Assembly (NCBI RefSeq): GCF_004054105.1
Contig: NZ_SBLC01000023.1
Coordinates: forward strand, 1-42,522
Length of the DNA stretch: 42,522 nt
Direction: 5' to 3'
Origin: Falsigemmobacter intermedius
GTDB taxonomy: Bacteria > Pseudomonadota > Alphaproteobacteria > Rhodobacterales > Rhodobacteraceae
Positions 26,619 through 36,115 of the stretch are shown here, piece after piece. Under the pieces are notes generated by a model that saw only the letters and a program-made list of their open reading frames with translations, made no database searches and was not told the DNA's origin. Each line of letters starts with the position of its first letter. Positions within the stretch are counted from its first letter, which is position 1. Position numbers and translations under genes: made by a program.

Positions 26619-27392
26619 TTGACTGATGCGCTCTCTCAGATCCGAAGGATCGTCAGCGCCCGGACGCCGGAGGCTGTCTGGCACGAGCTTGCTGCCGCGT
26701 TGAAGCCCTTCGGGTTTGACCGGATCCTTTATGGTGCGACCAGCAACCGTCGGGAAGGCTCCGTCGGCGACATTCAGGATGTGGTCTCCTTCACCACCAT
26801 CGCCCGCCATCCCGGCCGTGGCCGGGAGGATATGAGCTTCTTCATCCGCACCCCGATGTTTCGCTGGGTGATGAACAACTCTGGCGCCAGCTCCTGGCGT
26901 TGGGCGGAAGAGCAGTTCGCCAAAGGCCTGCTGACCCCCGATGAAGTGGCCGCCCGTGATCTTGCCCGCAAAAGCGGTCTCTGCGCAGGTTATGTGATCT
27001 CTTTCGAAGAGCCGGGATCGCGCCGCGCAGCCGCGCTGAGCATGATCGCGGCCCCCGATCAGACCCAGGACAGCATCGACGCCATGTGGGCGGAGAAAGG
27101 CGATGAGATCATCATCCTCGCCCAGACAATGCATCTTAAAATTCAGTCGATGCCGCTGAAAGTGCACCGCCGGGCGCTCTCACCGCGCCAGCGCGAAGCG
27201 CTTGAATGGGTGGCTGAAGGCAAGACCAGTCAGGATATCGCCATCATCATGGGCATCAGCCCCGGCATGGTGGAAAAGCATCTTCGGCTGGCCCGTGAAT
27301 GCCTTGATGTGGACACCACCGCACAGGCGGTCGCCAAGGCCGCGATGTTCAATCACCTCTACGCCAACCCGACGGGCGAGCCGAAACGTTGA
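26619..27392 (+). CDS. LuxR-family regulator with autoinducer-binding-type domain
   Basis: This 257-residue regulator has a C-terminal LuxR helix-turn-helix at about 187-245 (LSPRQREALEWVAEGKTSQD, then IIMGISPGMVEKHLRLAREC). Its N-terminal domain looks like the autoinducer-binding fold, although the usual Trp/Tyr ligand residues are not clearly aligned. It starts with TTG, supported by AAGG at 26607-26610; no suitable ATG lies nearby. No luxI-type synthase is in the window, so it is a LuxR solo here. It probably regulates the divergent oxidoreductase gene, itself, or both. Confidence 0.85.
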   Translation: MTDALSQIRRIVSARTPEAVWHELAAALKPFGFDRILYGATSNRREGSVGDIQDVVSFTTIARHPGRGREDMSFFIRTPMFRWVMNNSGASSWRWAEEQFAKGLLTPDEVAARDLARKSGLCAGYVISFEEPGSRRAAALSMIAAPDQTQDSIDAMWAEKGDEIIILAQTMHLKIQSMPLKVHRRALSPRQREALEWVAEGKTSQDIAIIMGISPGMVEKHLRLARECLDVDTTAQAVAKAAMFNHLYANPTGEPKR

Positions 27393-27657
27393 TTTAAAAG
27401 CACCTGGCCCCGGATGGAGGCCCGGCCCGGGAAACAGCACCGGGACCTGGGCGTTGTGACCGGTCTGGAGGCAAGCCGCACAACCGGCTCATTTACACCG
27501 GTCTTTCCCGGCTGTCCTTTCCGCCCGCAGAATGGCCTGCGCAGCTGCATTAACGCACCACATCCGGCGCTCTGCGCCCGCCACAAACCGGATCGCTCCG
27601 CCTGCCTGCAGGCCAGCCGTTTCTGAACGCCACTTTTCGCACTGACACCCCGGAATA
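27393..27657. other. Gene-free stretch after the LuxR-type gene
   Basis: No coding region is convincing. Open frames on both strands here lack family resemblance and ribosome-binding sites. The stretch separates the LuxR-type gene from the terminators of the convergent tsf gene. Confidence 0.5.
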
Positions 27658-27660
27658 TAA

Positions 27661-27684
27661 AAAAGCGCCCCGAGGGGCGCTTTT
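27661..27684 (-). terminator. Intrinsic terminator of rpsB-tsf
   Basis: AAAAGCGCCCC, GA, GGGGCGCTTTT is a perfect 11-bp inverted repeat. On the minus strand the stem runs into TTTTTTATATT, a classic terminator. It can also act on transcripts from the left. Confidence 0.92.
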
Positions 27685-27695
27685 CCATCTGAAAC

Positions 27696-27723
27696 CCTGC
27701 TCTGCTCCGAAAAGCAGAGCAGG
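27696..27723 (-). terminator. Second hairpin immediately after tsf
   Basis: CCTGCTCTGCT at 27696-27706 pairs perfectly with AGCAGAGCAGG at 27713-27723 around CCGAAA. It lies between the tsf stop and the main terminator and has no T tract; it may protect the mRNA 3' end. Confidence 0.6.
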
Positions 27724-27729
27724 AGAAAA

Positions 27730-28638
27730 TCAGCCCTGCAGGGTCTTTGCGACTTCTGCAGCGAAATCTTCTTCTTTTTTCTCGATGCCTTCGCCGCAAG
27801 CGACGCGGGCGTAACCGGTGATTTCCACGCCGGCTTCTTTTGCAGCCTGCTCAACCGTCAGATCGGGGTTGATGACGAAAGCCTGGCCGAGAAGGGTGTT
27901 CTCTGCGAGGAATTTCTTCATACGGCCCGGGATGATGTTGTTGTGGATGACCTGCTCGGGCTTCGGCTTGGCCGAGGAAGCGTTCTCTTCCAGAGCTTTT
28001 GCGGTCTGCACGGCCAGTTCACGCTCAACCACGACCGGGTCAAGGGTGGCTTCCGACAGCGACAGCGGGTTCGTTGCAGCGATGTGCATTGCGAACTGCT
28101 TGCCGATTTCCTGTGCTTTCGCCGCATCGCCGCTCAGAGCAACGAGAACGCCGATTTTGCCCATGCCTTCAGCGGCAGCGTTGTGCACGTAGGACACAAC
28201 GGTCTCGCCTTCCAGAACTTCCAGACGACGGAAGGTCATGTTCTCACCGATGACGGCGATGGCGCTGTTCAGGGTCTCTTCAACGGTTTTGCCGTTCAGG
28301 GTTGCCGCTTTCACAGCTTCCACCGACTGGCCAACTTCGAGAGCGACGCCTGCGATGCCGGCAACCAGAGCCTGGAAGTCAGCGTTTTTCGCAACGAAGT
28401 CGGTTTCCGAGTTGATCTCGACAGCGACGCCTTTGCCAGCAGCAACGGCCACACCGATCAGGCCCTCAGCAGCAACGCGGTCTGCTTTTTTCGCAGCTTT
28501 CGCGAGGCCCTTGGTGCGCAGCCAGTCGATTGCCGCTTCCATGTTGCCATCGTTCTCGACCAGCGCTTTTTTCGCGTCCATCATGCCGGCGCCAGTGGTC
28601 TCGCGCAGCTCTTTCACCATCGCAGCGGTAATGCTCAT
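27730..28638 (-). CDS. tsf: Translation elongation factor Ts
   Basis: EF-Ts exchanges GDP for GTP on EF-Tu. The 302 residues begin with the UBA-like domain ([20 protein letters not shown], then [20 protein letters not shown]), contain the TDFVAKN motif and have the paired core domains. The C-terminal [20 protein letters not shown] is typical. It lies 85 bases after rpsB in the same direction, the nearly universal order. Confidence 0.98.
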   Translation of the reverse strand: MSITAAMVKELRETTGAGMMDAKKALVENDGNMEAAIDWLRTKGLAKAAKKADRVAAEGLIGVAVAAGKGVAVEINSETDFVAKNADFQALVAGIAGVALEVGQSVEAVKAATLNGKTVEETLNSAIAVIGENMTFRRLEVLEGETVVSYVHNAAAEGMGKIGVLVALSGDAAKAQEIGKQFAMHIAATNPLSLSEATLDPVVVERELAVQTAKALEENASSAKPKPEQVIHNNIIPGRMKKFLAENTLLGQAFVINPDLTVEQAAKEAGVEITGYARVACGEGIEKKEEDFAAEVAKTLQG

Positions 28639-28723
28639 GCGACTTCTCCTTGGAATTTGAACGGAATCGGGCGGGGAACGTTCATTCCCCGCCCGGTATG
28701 ATTAGCCGGTAACGGGCCTGAGA

Positions 28724-29488
28724 TCAGGCTTCAGCTTCCGAGATCACTTCTTCTGCCGGAGCTTCTTCCAGTTCGCCCAGGTCGATGCCTGCTGCGCCCA
28801 TCTGAGCCGACATACCGTCGAGAGCTGCACGTGCAACCAGGTCGCAGTAGAGAGCGATGGCGCGGGCCGCGTCGTCGTTGCCCGGGATCACGTGGGTGAT
28901 GCCTTTGGGCGAGCAGTTGGTGTCAACCACTGCGACAACCGGGATACCCAGTTTGTTGGCTTCGAGGACTGCGAGGTCTTCTTTACCAACATCGATCACG
29001 AACAGCAGGTCCGGAACGCCGCCCATGTCGCGGATACCGCCGAGCGAAGCGGTCAGTTTGGCCTGCTCACGTTCCATGTTCAGGCGCTCTTTTTTGGTGA
29101 GGCCTTCAGCACCGGAAGCGAGTTGCTCGTCGATGGCTTTCAGACGCTGGATCGACTGCGAAACAGTTTTCCAGTTGGTCAGGGTGCCACCGAGCCAGCG
29201 GTGGTTCATGTAGTACTGTGCGCATTTCTCAGCAGCATCAGCGACAGCTTTCGAAGCCTGACGCTTGGTGCCGACGAAGAGAACGCGACCGCCGCGTGCG
29301 ACGGTGTCGCGCACGACTTTCAGAGCCTGATCCAGCATCGGAACGGTCTGAGTGAGGTCAAGGATGTGGATGCCGTTGCGATCGCCGTAGATATACTCGG
29401 CCATACGCGGATTCCAGCGCTGAGTCTGGTGACCATAGTGAACGCCAGCTTCGAGCAGCTGACGCATCGAGAATTCAGGAAGAGCCAT
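28724..29488 (-). CDS. rpsB: 30S ribosomal protein S2
   Basis: S2 is a late-assembling 30S protein needed for S1 binding. The 254 residues show [60 protein letters not shown] and [20 protein letters not shown]. The acidic C-terminal tail ([16 protein letters not shown]) is usual in alphaproteobacteria. It begins the rpsB-tsf operon. Confidence 0.98.
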   Translation of the reverse strand: MALPEFSMRQLLEAGVHYGHQTQRWNPRMAEYIYGDRNGIHILDLTQTVPMLDQALKVVRDTVARGGRVLFVGTKRQASKAVADAAEKCAQYYMNHRWLGGTLTNWKTVSQSIQRLKAIDEQLASGAEGLTKKERLNMEREQAKLTASLGGIRDMGGVPDLLFVIDVGKEDLAVLEANKLGIPVVAVVDTNCSPKGITHVIPGNDDAARAIALYCDLVARAALDGMSAQMGAAGIDLGELEEAPAEEVISEAEA

Positions 29489-29550
29489 CTCTTATCCTTT
29501 CCGGTTTGTACCTGAGCGAAGGTTTCAGGGTTTCCCCCAACCGGTGGACC

Positions 29551-29571
29551 TGACAGGATGTCTCCCTGTCA
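29551..29571 (-). promoter_or_regulatory. Hairpin upstream of rpsB
   Basis: TGACAGG at 29551-29557 pairs with CCTGTCA at 29565-29571 around ATGTCTC. It lies 63-83 bases upstream of the rpsB start, so it could fold in the leader and take part in S2 autoregulation. It may equally be a chance dyad near the promoter. Confidence 0.3.
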
Positions 29572-29674
29572 AAGCCCGCCTTCGCCTGTGAAGTGCTGCG
29601 CGTGTATCCTGCGGGCGATCAGATGACAAGCACAAAGAGGGGCTCTGCACGCCCCGGCCCAAAGGTTTCGCGCC

Positions 29675-30295
29675 ATGCCTGCTGCCCTGCCCCTGATCCT
29701 GCTGCCCGCTGCCGGAGCCTCAAGCCGCATGGGGCCTTTGCGGGACAAACTGACCGAGGATCTGGACGGAGAGCCTCTCTTGCGCAACCGCACCCGCATG
29801 GCCCTGGCGACGCGCTGTCCGGTGCTGGTGACACTGCCCCCTGACAGCCCCGCACGCCTTGCGGCACTTGAGGGCCTGGCGGCAGAGATTGTCTTTCCCG
29901 AAGCTGCCGCTGAGGGGATGTCCGCCTCGCTGCGGGCAGGCGCGGAACGGGCCGCCCGAACGGGACGGGCTATGATGGTTCTTCCCGCCGATATGCCCGA
30001 GATCACCCTCGCGGATCTGCAGCTGCTGCTGGACGCGTTTCGCGCCGATCCCTCGCGCATCCATCGCGGGGCCGGTGCCGACGGGCGGCCTGGCCACCCG
30101 GTCCTGCTGCCCGCAGATCTTCTGGCGGAGGCTGCGCAGCTGCGCGGCGATCAGGGCGCAAAGCCGCTGCTGCGGGCCCATGCGGCGCGGATCACCCTTC
30201 ACGCCCTGCCCGAGGCCCATGCCCTCACCGATCTGGACACGCCCGAAGCCTGGGAGAGATGGCGCGCGGGGCGGCGCAACCCCTCGGCGAACTGA
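29675..30295 (+). CDS. MobA-like nucleotidyltransferase
   Basis: This 206-residue protein is of the NTP_transf_3 family, which includes MobA and MocA, the enzymes that attach GMP or CMP to molybdopterin. The nucleotide-binding loop is LLPAAGASSRMG, followed by RDKLTEDLDGEPLL, the metal-binding MVLPADMPEIT and the conserved GRPGHPVLLP near residue 140. The last motif and length favour a molybdenum cofactor cytidylyltransferase-like role over MobA itself. No molybdoenzyme gene is adjacent. Confidence 0.85.
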   Translation: MPAALPLILLPAAGASSRMGPLRDKLTEDLDGEPLLRNRTRMALATRCPVLVTLPPDSPARLAALEGLAAEIVFPEAAAEGMSASLRAGAERAARTGRAMMVLPADMPEITLADLQLLLDAFRADPSRIHRGAGADGRPGHPVLLPADLLAEAAQLRGDQGAKPLLRAHAARITLHALPEAHALTDLDTPEAWERWRAGRRNPSAN

Positions 30296-30386
30296 GCGGC
30301 GGACAGGACCCGGCGGTCTGTGACCGCCAGCGGGCTCGGCCCGCCCCGGACCGGGCCTGTGGGGTCAGAGCGGCTCCGGAACGACA

Positions 30387-30414
30387 AAGGCCGGCGGGAT
30401 CACCCGCCGGCCTT
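30387..30414. terminator. Bidirectional terminator-type hairpin
   Basis: AAGGCCGGCGGG, ATCA, CCCGCCGGCCTT is a perfect 12-bp stem between two convergent genes. It has A/T at both stem bases but only a short T run on either side. Confidence 0.8.
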
Positions 30415-30442
30415 GCCATGCAACCTGGGCCTTCGCCCGCTC

Positions 30443-32644
30443 TCAGCGGCGCAGCAGCAGGGCTTCGTGCTTTTTCAGGGTCTTGCGGGCAGCGACATAG
30501 CTGTCGATGCCGCGGCTTTCCTGCAGTTCGGGGAAGATCTCAAAGATCTCATTGCGCTGTGCGTTGCCCATGCCCTGGAGAGACTGATCGCCGGGCTGGA
30601 AGGTCTCGGTCCAGGCCCCGTCGGAGAGGACAACTTCATGGCGGTCGCACATGAAGTGCAGATAGCTGGTGCCCGAGCTGATGATCGGGGTGATCCCCTC
30701 AATGCCGACCAGATGCTTTGCCGCGACCAGAACCTCATGCTCATCGAAATAAAGCGCCGTGCGGTCATTGGCGACGAGCACCCGGTGGTTGGGGCTGACC
30801 ATCATATCCCGCTCGGGCAGGCCATTGCCCAGCGCGCCGCGACGGATCATCACCGGCTGCAGATGCGAGGCCATGGCAAGCTCTGCCGCCGAGAGATGAC
30901 GCGCCCCGGTCCAGCGGATCTCCTGGATGCCGTTGTCACGGGTCATCACGCGGTCACCGACCTGAAGATCCTGCACCGGCACCGGCCCCTTCGGTGTCGC
31001 GATCAGAGTGCCCGGCGTGAAGCAGGGGATGATCTTCTCAATATCGAAGAAATGCGACCGCCCGGTCTCATTGCCCTCAGTATCGAAGAAGGTGATATAG
31101 CCGTTCTCGATGTTCTCAGGATCGCGCCAGACACGCAGCGGCCCCATTCCGGTCAGATCCAGGGTGTCCCAGTCGTCACCGCCCGAACCACCGTCGATCA
31201 GATCCCCGGGATTTGCCCCCAGGATGAGGTCACGGTCATCGCCGCCGAGCAAAGTATCCGCCCCCTCTCCGCCGCGCAGCGTATCCGCACCCGCGCCGCC
31301 CACCAGGAGGTCATCCCCGCTGCCGCCATCCAGCAGATCATAACCATCCCCGCCGAGCAGCGTGTCATCTCCGGCGTCACCGTACAGAACATCGTCCTTT
31401 GCGCCGCCGTCGAGCAGGTCATCCCCGTCGCCGCCGTAAAGACTGTCCTGCCCGCCTTCTCCCAGAAGGGTGTCGTTGCCCGCGCCGCCGTAGACAGAAT
31501 CCGCGCCGGTGCCGCCAAAGACGATATCCGCACCCTGCCCCGCATAAACGGTGTCATTGCCCGCGCCCGCAATGATGTAGTCATCATCGTGGACGTGACC
31601 CGACAAAAGCGCATCGCCACGGTCGACGAAGTCCCCGTCATTGTCGCCGGTATAGGCCGCGTCGATCACATCGCCCGCGCCGGTCCCCCAGACAATCCCG
31701 TCGCGATGGCCGCCGGTATTGCCGCCGTTCGAGACATTCACCGTAACGGTGGCCGTATCTGAACCGCCGCGACCGTCCGAGATGGTGTAGGAAATCGCCA
31801 CATCGCCCAGATAGCCTTCAGGCGGGGTATAGGTCAGCGTGCCATCGGGATTGATAACCACATCGCCGACATCCGCCGTTGCAGAGGTGACCGTCAGGCT
31901 GTCGCCGTCGGGATCCACATCATTGGACAGCACCGGAATGATGACGGAACGATCAACCGCCGTGTCTGCGCTGTCGTCGCGGGCATCGGGATCCTCATTT
32001 TCAACGATGTTGTCGACGCTGTCTGAGAAGGACAGATAGCCCACGCTGCCGTTGAAAAAATCCTGCAGCGGCCAGAGCGTCCCGGCCTCGGTGCTGGCCG
32101 CGCTGGTGCCGACCTTCCACTGCACCTCAGGACTGGGCATCTCCATGGTCAGCGTGTTGGGCACATCATCCAGATGCGTCGCACCGGTCGTGAGGTTGTT
32201 GATGACCAGCTGGCCGGGGGTCTCACCGCCGTAGTTCCAGGAGTAGCTCAGATCAACCTGATCGTTGGGATTGATGAACCCGGCCTCCGTGGTGAAAACG
32301 GTCGGTCCATCAGGGCTGTCATGGCTGACGCGGATGGCGCCGTCCGGCATCACATCGACGCGAAAACCGCTGCCTTCTTCCCGACTGTCGCGCGACAGGA
32401 CCGTATCCGGCCCCTCGCCCGAATGAGAGGTCATGCTGAATTCAAGCGCAACGGTGCCGCGTCCGTCCTGAAACATCTCAGCAGGGTAAATCTTGGCATA
32501 GGCCGTATTGCCGTCAAGCTGCAGCCGCCCCTCAGCGGCAGCCGCGCCGCCCATATACATGCCCTGCTGCGCCCCGTTATCAAGCGCACCGTCGCGGAGG
32601 ATGTTGTCGGGATCGTTAAAATCGTAATAGGCAAAAACCGGCAT
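30443..32644 (-). CDS. Secreted RTX protein with Hint domain
   Basis: This 733-residue, strongly acidic protein is probably exported by a type I secretion system and binds calcium. In order it has: a LamG/concanavalin-like segment (about residues 15-190); a cadherin-like Ig repeat (about 210-300, DDSADTAVDRSVIIPVLSND); a run of RTX nonapeptides (about 345-490, e.g. GGAGNDTLLGEGGQDSLYGG); and a C-terminal Hint domain from CFTPGTLIATPKGPVPVQDL. The Hint Cys-Phe-Thr-Pro start is the self-processing nucleophile, but downstream splicing residues are not evident. There is no N-terminal signal peptide. The start MPVFAYYDFNDPDN is preferred to an ATG 12 codons earlier. A transporter is not in the window. 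Confidence 0.9.
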   Translation of the reverse strand: MPVFAYYDFNDPDNILRDGALDNGAQQGMYMGGAAAAEGRLQLDGNTAYAKIYPAEMFQDGRGTVALEFSMTSHSGEGPDTVLSRDSREEGSGFRVDVMPDGAIRVSHDSPDGPTVFTTEAGFINPNDQVDLSYSWNYGGETPGQLVINNLTTGATHLDDVPNTLTMEMPSPEVQWKVGTSAASTEAGTLWPLQDFFNGSVGYLSFSDSVDNIVENEDPDARDDSADTAVDRSVIIPVLSNDVDPDGDSLTVTSATADVGDVVINPDGTLTYTPPEGYLGDVAISYTISDGRGGSDTATVTVNVSNGGNTGGHRDGIVWGTGAGDVIDAAYTGDNDGDFVDRGDALLSGHVHDDDYIIAGAGNDTVYAGQGADIVFGGTGADSVYGGAGNDTLLGEGGQDSLYGGDGDDLLDGGAKDDVLYGDAGDDTLLGGDGYDLLDGGSGDDLLVGGAGADTLRGGEGADTLLGGDDRDLILGANPGDLIDGGSGGDDWDTLDLTGMGPLRVWRDPENIENGYITFFDTEGNETGRSHFFDIEKIIPCFTPGTLIATPKGPVPVQDLQVGDRVMTRDNGIQEIRWTGARHLSAAELAMASHLQPVMIRRGALGNGLPERDMMVSPNHRVLVANDRTALYFDEHEVLVAAKHLVGIEGITPIISSGTSYLHFMCDRHEVVLSDGAWTETFQPGDQSLQGMGNAQRNEIFEIFPELQESRGIDSYVAARKTLKKHEALLLRR

Positions 32645-32884
32645 TTCTCTAACCTCATCTTCCGGCGCTGGCCAGGCCAATTAACGCTGCGGGCCCGCAA
32701 CTTCGGGCAAATACGACCTCTCCCTTCACGCAGAAGTCCTGCGCCTGAGGGGCGGTGAAACGTCATCTCTGGAGACGACAGCTCCGCTCTGGCGAAGCTG
32801 CGTCCCGGCTCTGCCGACAGGAAAAGAAGGCGGCCGGATCAACATTCATTAGACTTAGATTTAGTTTGAAATAAAGCAAAATCC

Positions 32885-33049
32885 CGGCAAACAGGTCTCA
32901 ATCAGGGCAGCCCGAAACACGCTCCACGGGTGCACTCAAAAGGCGATTTCCTCACTATTGTTTCGCCCTCAAACTGTTTTTGCCGAGTCCCGCAGCGAGC
33001 AAGGTCGGGAAATCCTCCCGTCCTGGCACGGCATGGCGGGCGGGTTTTT
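32885..33049 (+). ncRNA. Candidate small RNA in the RTX upstream region
   Basis: The plus strand has an A+T-rich promoter-like patch (32840-32883, including TTGAAAT), about 130 bases without a gene, and then an intrinsic terminator with five T. This is the layout of an intergenic sRNA. The 5' end is not defined and no known family was recognised. Confidence 0.25.
33017..33049 (+). terminator. Orphan terminator-like hairpin
   Basis: CCCGTCC at 33017-33023 pairs with GGGCGGG at 33038-33044 (one G-U pair), followed by TTTTT. No plus-strand gene ends here. Confidence 0.5.
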
Positions 33050-33427
33050 CGTATTGATGTCCAAAGGGAAACAAACAGAACAATCCGGGATTGCGTCGCA
33101 GCGTTAACCCTGTTCACAGATTTATCATCACGGCGCCTGACAGCCGCACATCTGTGCGCCGCATTCTCAGGTCGCATACAGCCATAGCGGGAATTCCGGA
33201 GCTTCAGGACGAATCACCCCGGACATCGCATCTGAAGGGTAATCAGACATGGTCAAGCCCGCGCTCTGCCGCAGGGTCCGAGCGGCACGGCCCCGGGCCA
33301 CAGGGCTGATGCCTCTCCCGGTCAGATCCGCGCGGTTCAACCCGGAATCGGGCGCGGCAGACAGGCGGCCAACCGCTCTGCAAAGTCTCTCTGCGCCATG
33401 TCCGCCCCCCCGGCACACCCCGCGCAT

Positions 33428-33460
33428 AAAAAACCGCTCCCCGGGGACGCCAGGGAGCGG
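33428..33460 (-). terminator. Intrinsic terminator of the PRC-barrel gene
   Basis: CCGCTCCC at 33434-33441 pairs with GGGAGCGG at 33453-33460. On the minus strand six T follow the stem. It lies about 60 bases after the PRC gene stop. Confidence 0.88.
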
Positions 33461-33518
33461 CATGTTATGGCGGGTCATCCGCCCTCCTCCTCACCTCCGG
33501 CCAGGCCGGCTCGCGGAG

Positions 33519-34190
33519 TTACTGTGCGGGCGCTTCCCAGGCAGGAAGCGACTTCAGCACGTCTTCCGTCAGGCTCGAAACAACAATGAAGTTGTCAGAG
33601 TCATTTTTGAAAATACCGATCTGATCGGGGGTCAGCTGCACGGTATGCGCACCAAGACCCAGGAAACCGCCGATGTCAGCGATCAGCGCCTCCGGCAGGC
33701 CCGCAGAGGTGCTGCGCAGTTCGGTGACGCGGCCGACGTCCTTCCCTTCGGCACTGCGAACCTCAGCGCCTTTCAGCTGATCGGCGGTGACGACAGTGAA
33801 ATCGGCGATCTGGGTATAGCCCTCGGGCGCCAGAAGTCCCGTGGCCATGGCCGGCACTTCCGGTGCCGGCGTGGTCACCGGCGCTGCCGGGGCAGCGCTT
33901 GAAGCCGGCGCGGGCGCAGTGGCATCCGGTGCGGGTGCCGCGCTTGGTGCCGGAGCATCAGCCGTTGCACCGAGATCGGGCTTCGTCTGCACATCGACCT
34001 GCCCGGTAGGGGACGTGGTGGGCGAGGTGCCATCGGGGGCCGTCGGGGTGGTATGCGGCGGCAGGCCCGGCGGGATGGTCGTATTTGCACCATCCGGGGC
34101 CGTCCCCTGCTGCGCAAAGGCAGGCGGGGCAAGCAGGGCGACGGTGGTGATCAGGGCGGCAATCGGGTGGGTCTTAAACATTTTCTCCAT
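33519..34190 (-). CDS. Exported PRC-barrel domain protein
   Basis: This 223-residue protein has a Sec signal peptide (MFKTHPIAALITTVALLAPP, then AFAQQ). A low-complexity Ala/Pro/Thr linker covers about residues 27-115. The C-terminal PRC-barrel domain is about 125-215 (TADQLKGAEVRSAEGKDVGR, then TVQLTPDQIGIF). PRC barrels bind partners in RNA processing, photosynthesis and envelope proteins; here an envelope role is likely but unknown. Two ATGs three codons apart are possible starts (34190 and 34181); GAGGAG precedes the first. Confidence 0.85.
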   Translation of the reverse strand: MEKMFKTHPIAALITTVALLAPPAFAQQGTAPDGANTTIPPGLPPHTTPTAPDGTSPTTSPTGQVDVQTKPDLGATADAPAPSAAPAPDATAPAPASSAAPAAPVTTPAPEVPAMATGLLAPEGYTQIADFTVVTADQLKGAEVRSAEGKDVGRVTELRSTSAGLPEALIADIGGFLGLGAHTVQLTPDQIGIFKNDSDNFIVVSSLTEDVLKSLPAWEAPAQ

Positions 34191-34525
34191 CTTCTCCTCG
34201 TCAGTCTGACCGGATATCCGGGACATTGCCCGGACGGATGTGAGGGCAGAACGGCTCTCAGCCGCACGGCGCTCATGATGAAATGACAACGGCACAGAGG
34301 CCGCCCGGCTCCCCCGCCGGGTGAAATCACTGCCGGATTTTACATCGAAACGCGGGTTTCAGCCACTTCCCGTGCCATTTTCCGGCGAAACTCTGCCTCT
34401 GGCAAAGCTGCGACGGGAACCTGCGCGTCACCAGGCCGGACGCAGTGGCCTTGCCTGAGCGCAGGGGGCCTGGTATTGCCGGAGAGACCGGGCGCGCGCC
34501 GCCCTGACCCATCCGGAGCCGATCC
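34191..34525. other. Divergent promoter region of PRC and serS genes
   Basis: This 335-base stretch has no supported gene. It must carry the promoters of both divergent genes. No clear operator or riboswitch was recognised; open frames here are antisense extensions of the neighbours. Confidence 0.5.
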
Positions 34526-35815
34526 ATGCACGACATTCGCTTCATCCGCGAAAACCCCGAAGCTTTCGACCGCGCGCTTGGCCGCCGTGGCCTCGCGGCG
34601 CTGTCGTCGCAGATCCTGGCGCTTGATGAGGAGCGTCGCGGCAAGATCCAGGCGGCAGAAACCGCGCAGGCCGAACAGAACCGCGCCTCAAAGGAAGTCG
34701 GTGCCGCGAAGGCCCGTGGCGATGACGCGGAGTTCGAGCGTCTGCGTGCCCTCGTGGCCGAAAAGAAAGCCGAGATCGCAGCGCTGAACACGCAAGCCGC
34801 TGCACGCGACGCAGAACTGCGCGACATACTGATGACCATCCCCAACCTGCCCCTCGATGAGGTGCCGGAGGGCCGCGATGAAAACGACAACGTCGAGATC
34901 CGCACCTGGGGCACCCCCCGGGAGTTCCCGTTCCAACCCGTTGAGCACTTTGAGATCAAAGGCGTGAAACCGGGAATGGATTTTGAAACCGCCGCAAAGC
35001 TCTCCGGCTCGCGCTTCATGGTGCTGAAGGGCGCTGTGACCCGCGTGCACCGCGCGCTTGGTCAGTTCATGGTCGATACCCATGTCGAAGAGCATGGTCT
35101 GACCGAATGCTGGACCCCGGTTCTGGTCAAAGACGAGCCGATGTTCGGCACCGGCAACCTGCCGAAATTCTCGGAAGACAGCTATCAGACCACCAATGGC
35201 TGGTGGCTGATCCCGACTGCGGAAGTCACGCTGACGAATTTTGTCGCCGGTGAGATCCTCGATCAGGCGCAGCTTCCGATCCGCATGACCGCCCACACCC
35301 ACTGCTTCCGCTCGGAAGCGGGTTCGGCGGGCAAAGACACCACCGGCATGCTGCGCCAGCATCAGTTCGAGAAAGTCGAAATGGTCACCATCTGCGAGCC
35401 CGAGCAGGCCCTCGCAGAGCATGACCGCATGACCGCCTGTGCTGAGGCGATCCTGCAAAAGCTGAACCTGCCCTACCGCACGGTGGTGCTTTGCACCGGC
35501 GATATGGGCTTTGGCAGCCAGAAGACCCACGACATCGAAGTCTGGGTTCCGGGTCAGGGCAAATACCGCGAGATTTCCTCCTGCTCGACCTGTGGCCAGT
35601 TCCAGGCCCGCCGCATGAACGCGCGCTTCCGCCCCGAAGGTGGCAAGCCGGAGTTCGTGGCAACGCTGAACGGCTCGGGCCTTGCTGTGGGCCGCACGCT
35701 GATCGCGGTTCTGGAGAACGGCCAGCAGGAGGACGGCTCGGTCGATCTTCCGGCGGTGCTGCACCCCTACCTTGGCGGCAAAACCCGCATCTCACCGGAA
35801 GGCGATCTGGTCTGA
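34526..35815 (+). CDS. serS: Seryl-tRNA synthetase
   Basis: SerRS charges tRNA-Ser with serine. The 429 residues contain the N-terminal coiled-coil arm that grips the long variable arm of tRNA-Ser (about residues 30-100, rich in Ala, Glu and Lys). Class II motif 2 reads [20 protein letters not shown], the signature is [12 protein letters not shown] and motif 3 is [18 protein letters not shown]. The length is normal. It stands alone between two terminated units. Confidence 0.97.
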   Translation: MHDIRFIRENPEAFDRALGRRGLAALSSQILALDEERRGKIQAAETAQAEQNRASKEVGAAKARGDDAEFERLRALVAEKKAEIAALNTQAAARDAELRDILMTIPNLPLDEVPEGRDENDNVEIRTWGTPREFPFQPVEHFEIKGVKPGMDFETAAKLSGSRFMVLKGAVTRVHRALGQFMVDTHVEEHGLTECWTPVLVKDEPMFGTGNLPKFSEDSYQTTNGWWLIPTAEVTLTNFVAGEILDQAQLPIRMTAHTHCFRSEAGSAGKDTTGMLRQHQFEKVEMVTICEPEQALAEHDRMTACAEAILQKLNLPYRTVVLCTGDMGFGSQKTHDIEVWVPGQGKYREISSCSTCGQFQARRMNARFRPEGGKPEFVATLNGSGLAVGRTLIAVLENGQQEDGSVDLPAVLHPYLGGKTRISPEGDLV

Positions 35816-35842
35816 GGCAGAGCGCCTGCGTCATGACAGGAG

Positions 35843-35869
35843 AGGCCATCCTTCGGGGTGGCCTTTTTT
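35843..35869 (+). terminator. Intrinsic terminator of serS
   Basis: AGGCCATCC, TTCG, GGGTGGCCT forms a 9-bp stem capped by a UUCG tetraloop and followed by six T. It lies 28 bases after the serS stop. Confidence 0.95.
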
Positions 35870-36115
35870 GTTCAATGCCTGCCGCGTTGCGGCCCGAGGC
35901 AAGGTCTTTGAAGCCTCACCGCAGAGGTGCTGTGGATATTCTAATGAGAATTGGAAAGGGGCATCAGCGCCCGCCAACGCGCCAAGAGAACCCCTCTGAG
36001 CCCGCCTGGATCATCACGACATGCCGGAGAGGGACTGAAGTCCCCCGCGCTTCACCGCTCTTGCCTTTCTGCCTGACGGCGCGGACAGTCAGGAAGCCCG
36101 GGGAGGAGTGAGACC
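35870..36115. other. Upstream region of the MFS transporter gene
   Basis: No gene is supported. ATTCT, AATG, AGAAT at 35938-35951 is a small dyad resembling half of a Fur-type site (AATGAGAAT), and it lies 165 bases before the transporter start. GGGGAGGAG at 36099-36107 is the transporter's ribosome-binding site. Confidence 0.4.

Larger units (their letters stand above)
32645..33427. other. Long intergenic region upstream of the RTX gene
   Basis: No protein-coding gene is convincing across about 780 bases. An A+T-rich patch at 32840-32883 may hold promoters for the RTX gene (minus) or for a plus-strand transcript. The latter would end at the hairpin listed at 33017. Two overlapping open frames at 33167-33478 (minus) and 33249-33902 (plus) resemble nothing and are antisense to each other or to the PRC gene. 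Confidence 0.5.

Noticed and set aside
30700-31700. CRISPR-like periodic repeats
   Set aside because: The period comes from nine-residue RTX repeats in coding sequence, with no constant repeat and unique spacer structure.
30320-31762. 480-codon plus-strand frame
   Set aside because: It is the shadow of the RTX/Hint gene, whose repetitive high-GC coding keeps the opposite strand open.
33249-33902. 217-codon plus-strand frame and the opposing one at 33167-33478
   Set aside because: The first is antisense to the PRC-barrel gene and both cross its terminator; no domain is visible.
34688-35764. 358-codon minus-strand frame
   Set aside because: It is the shadow of serS.
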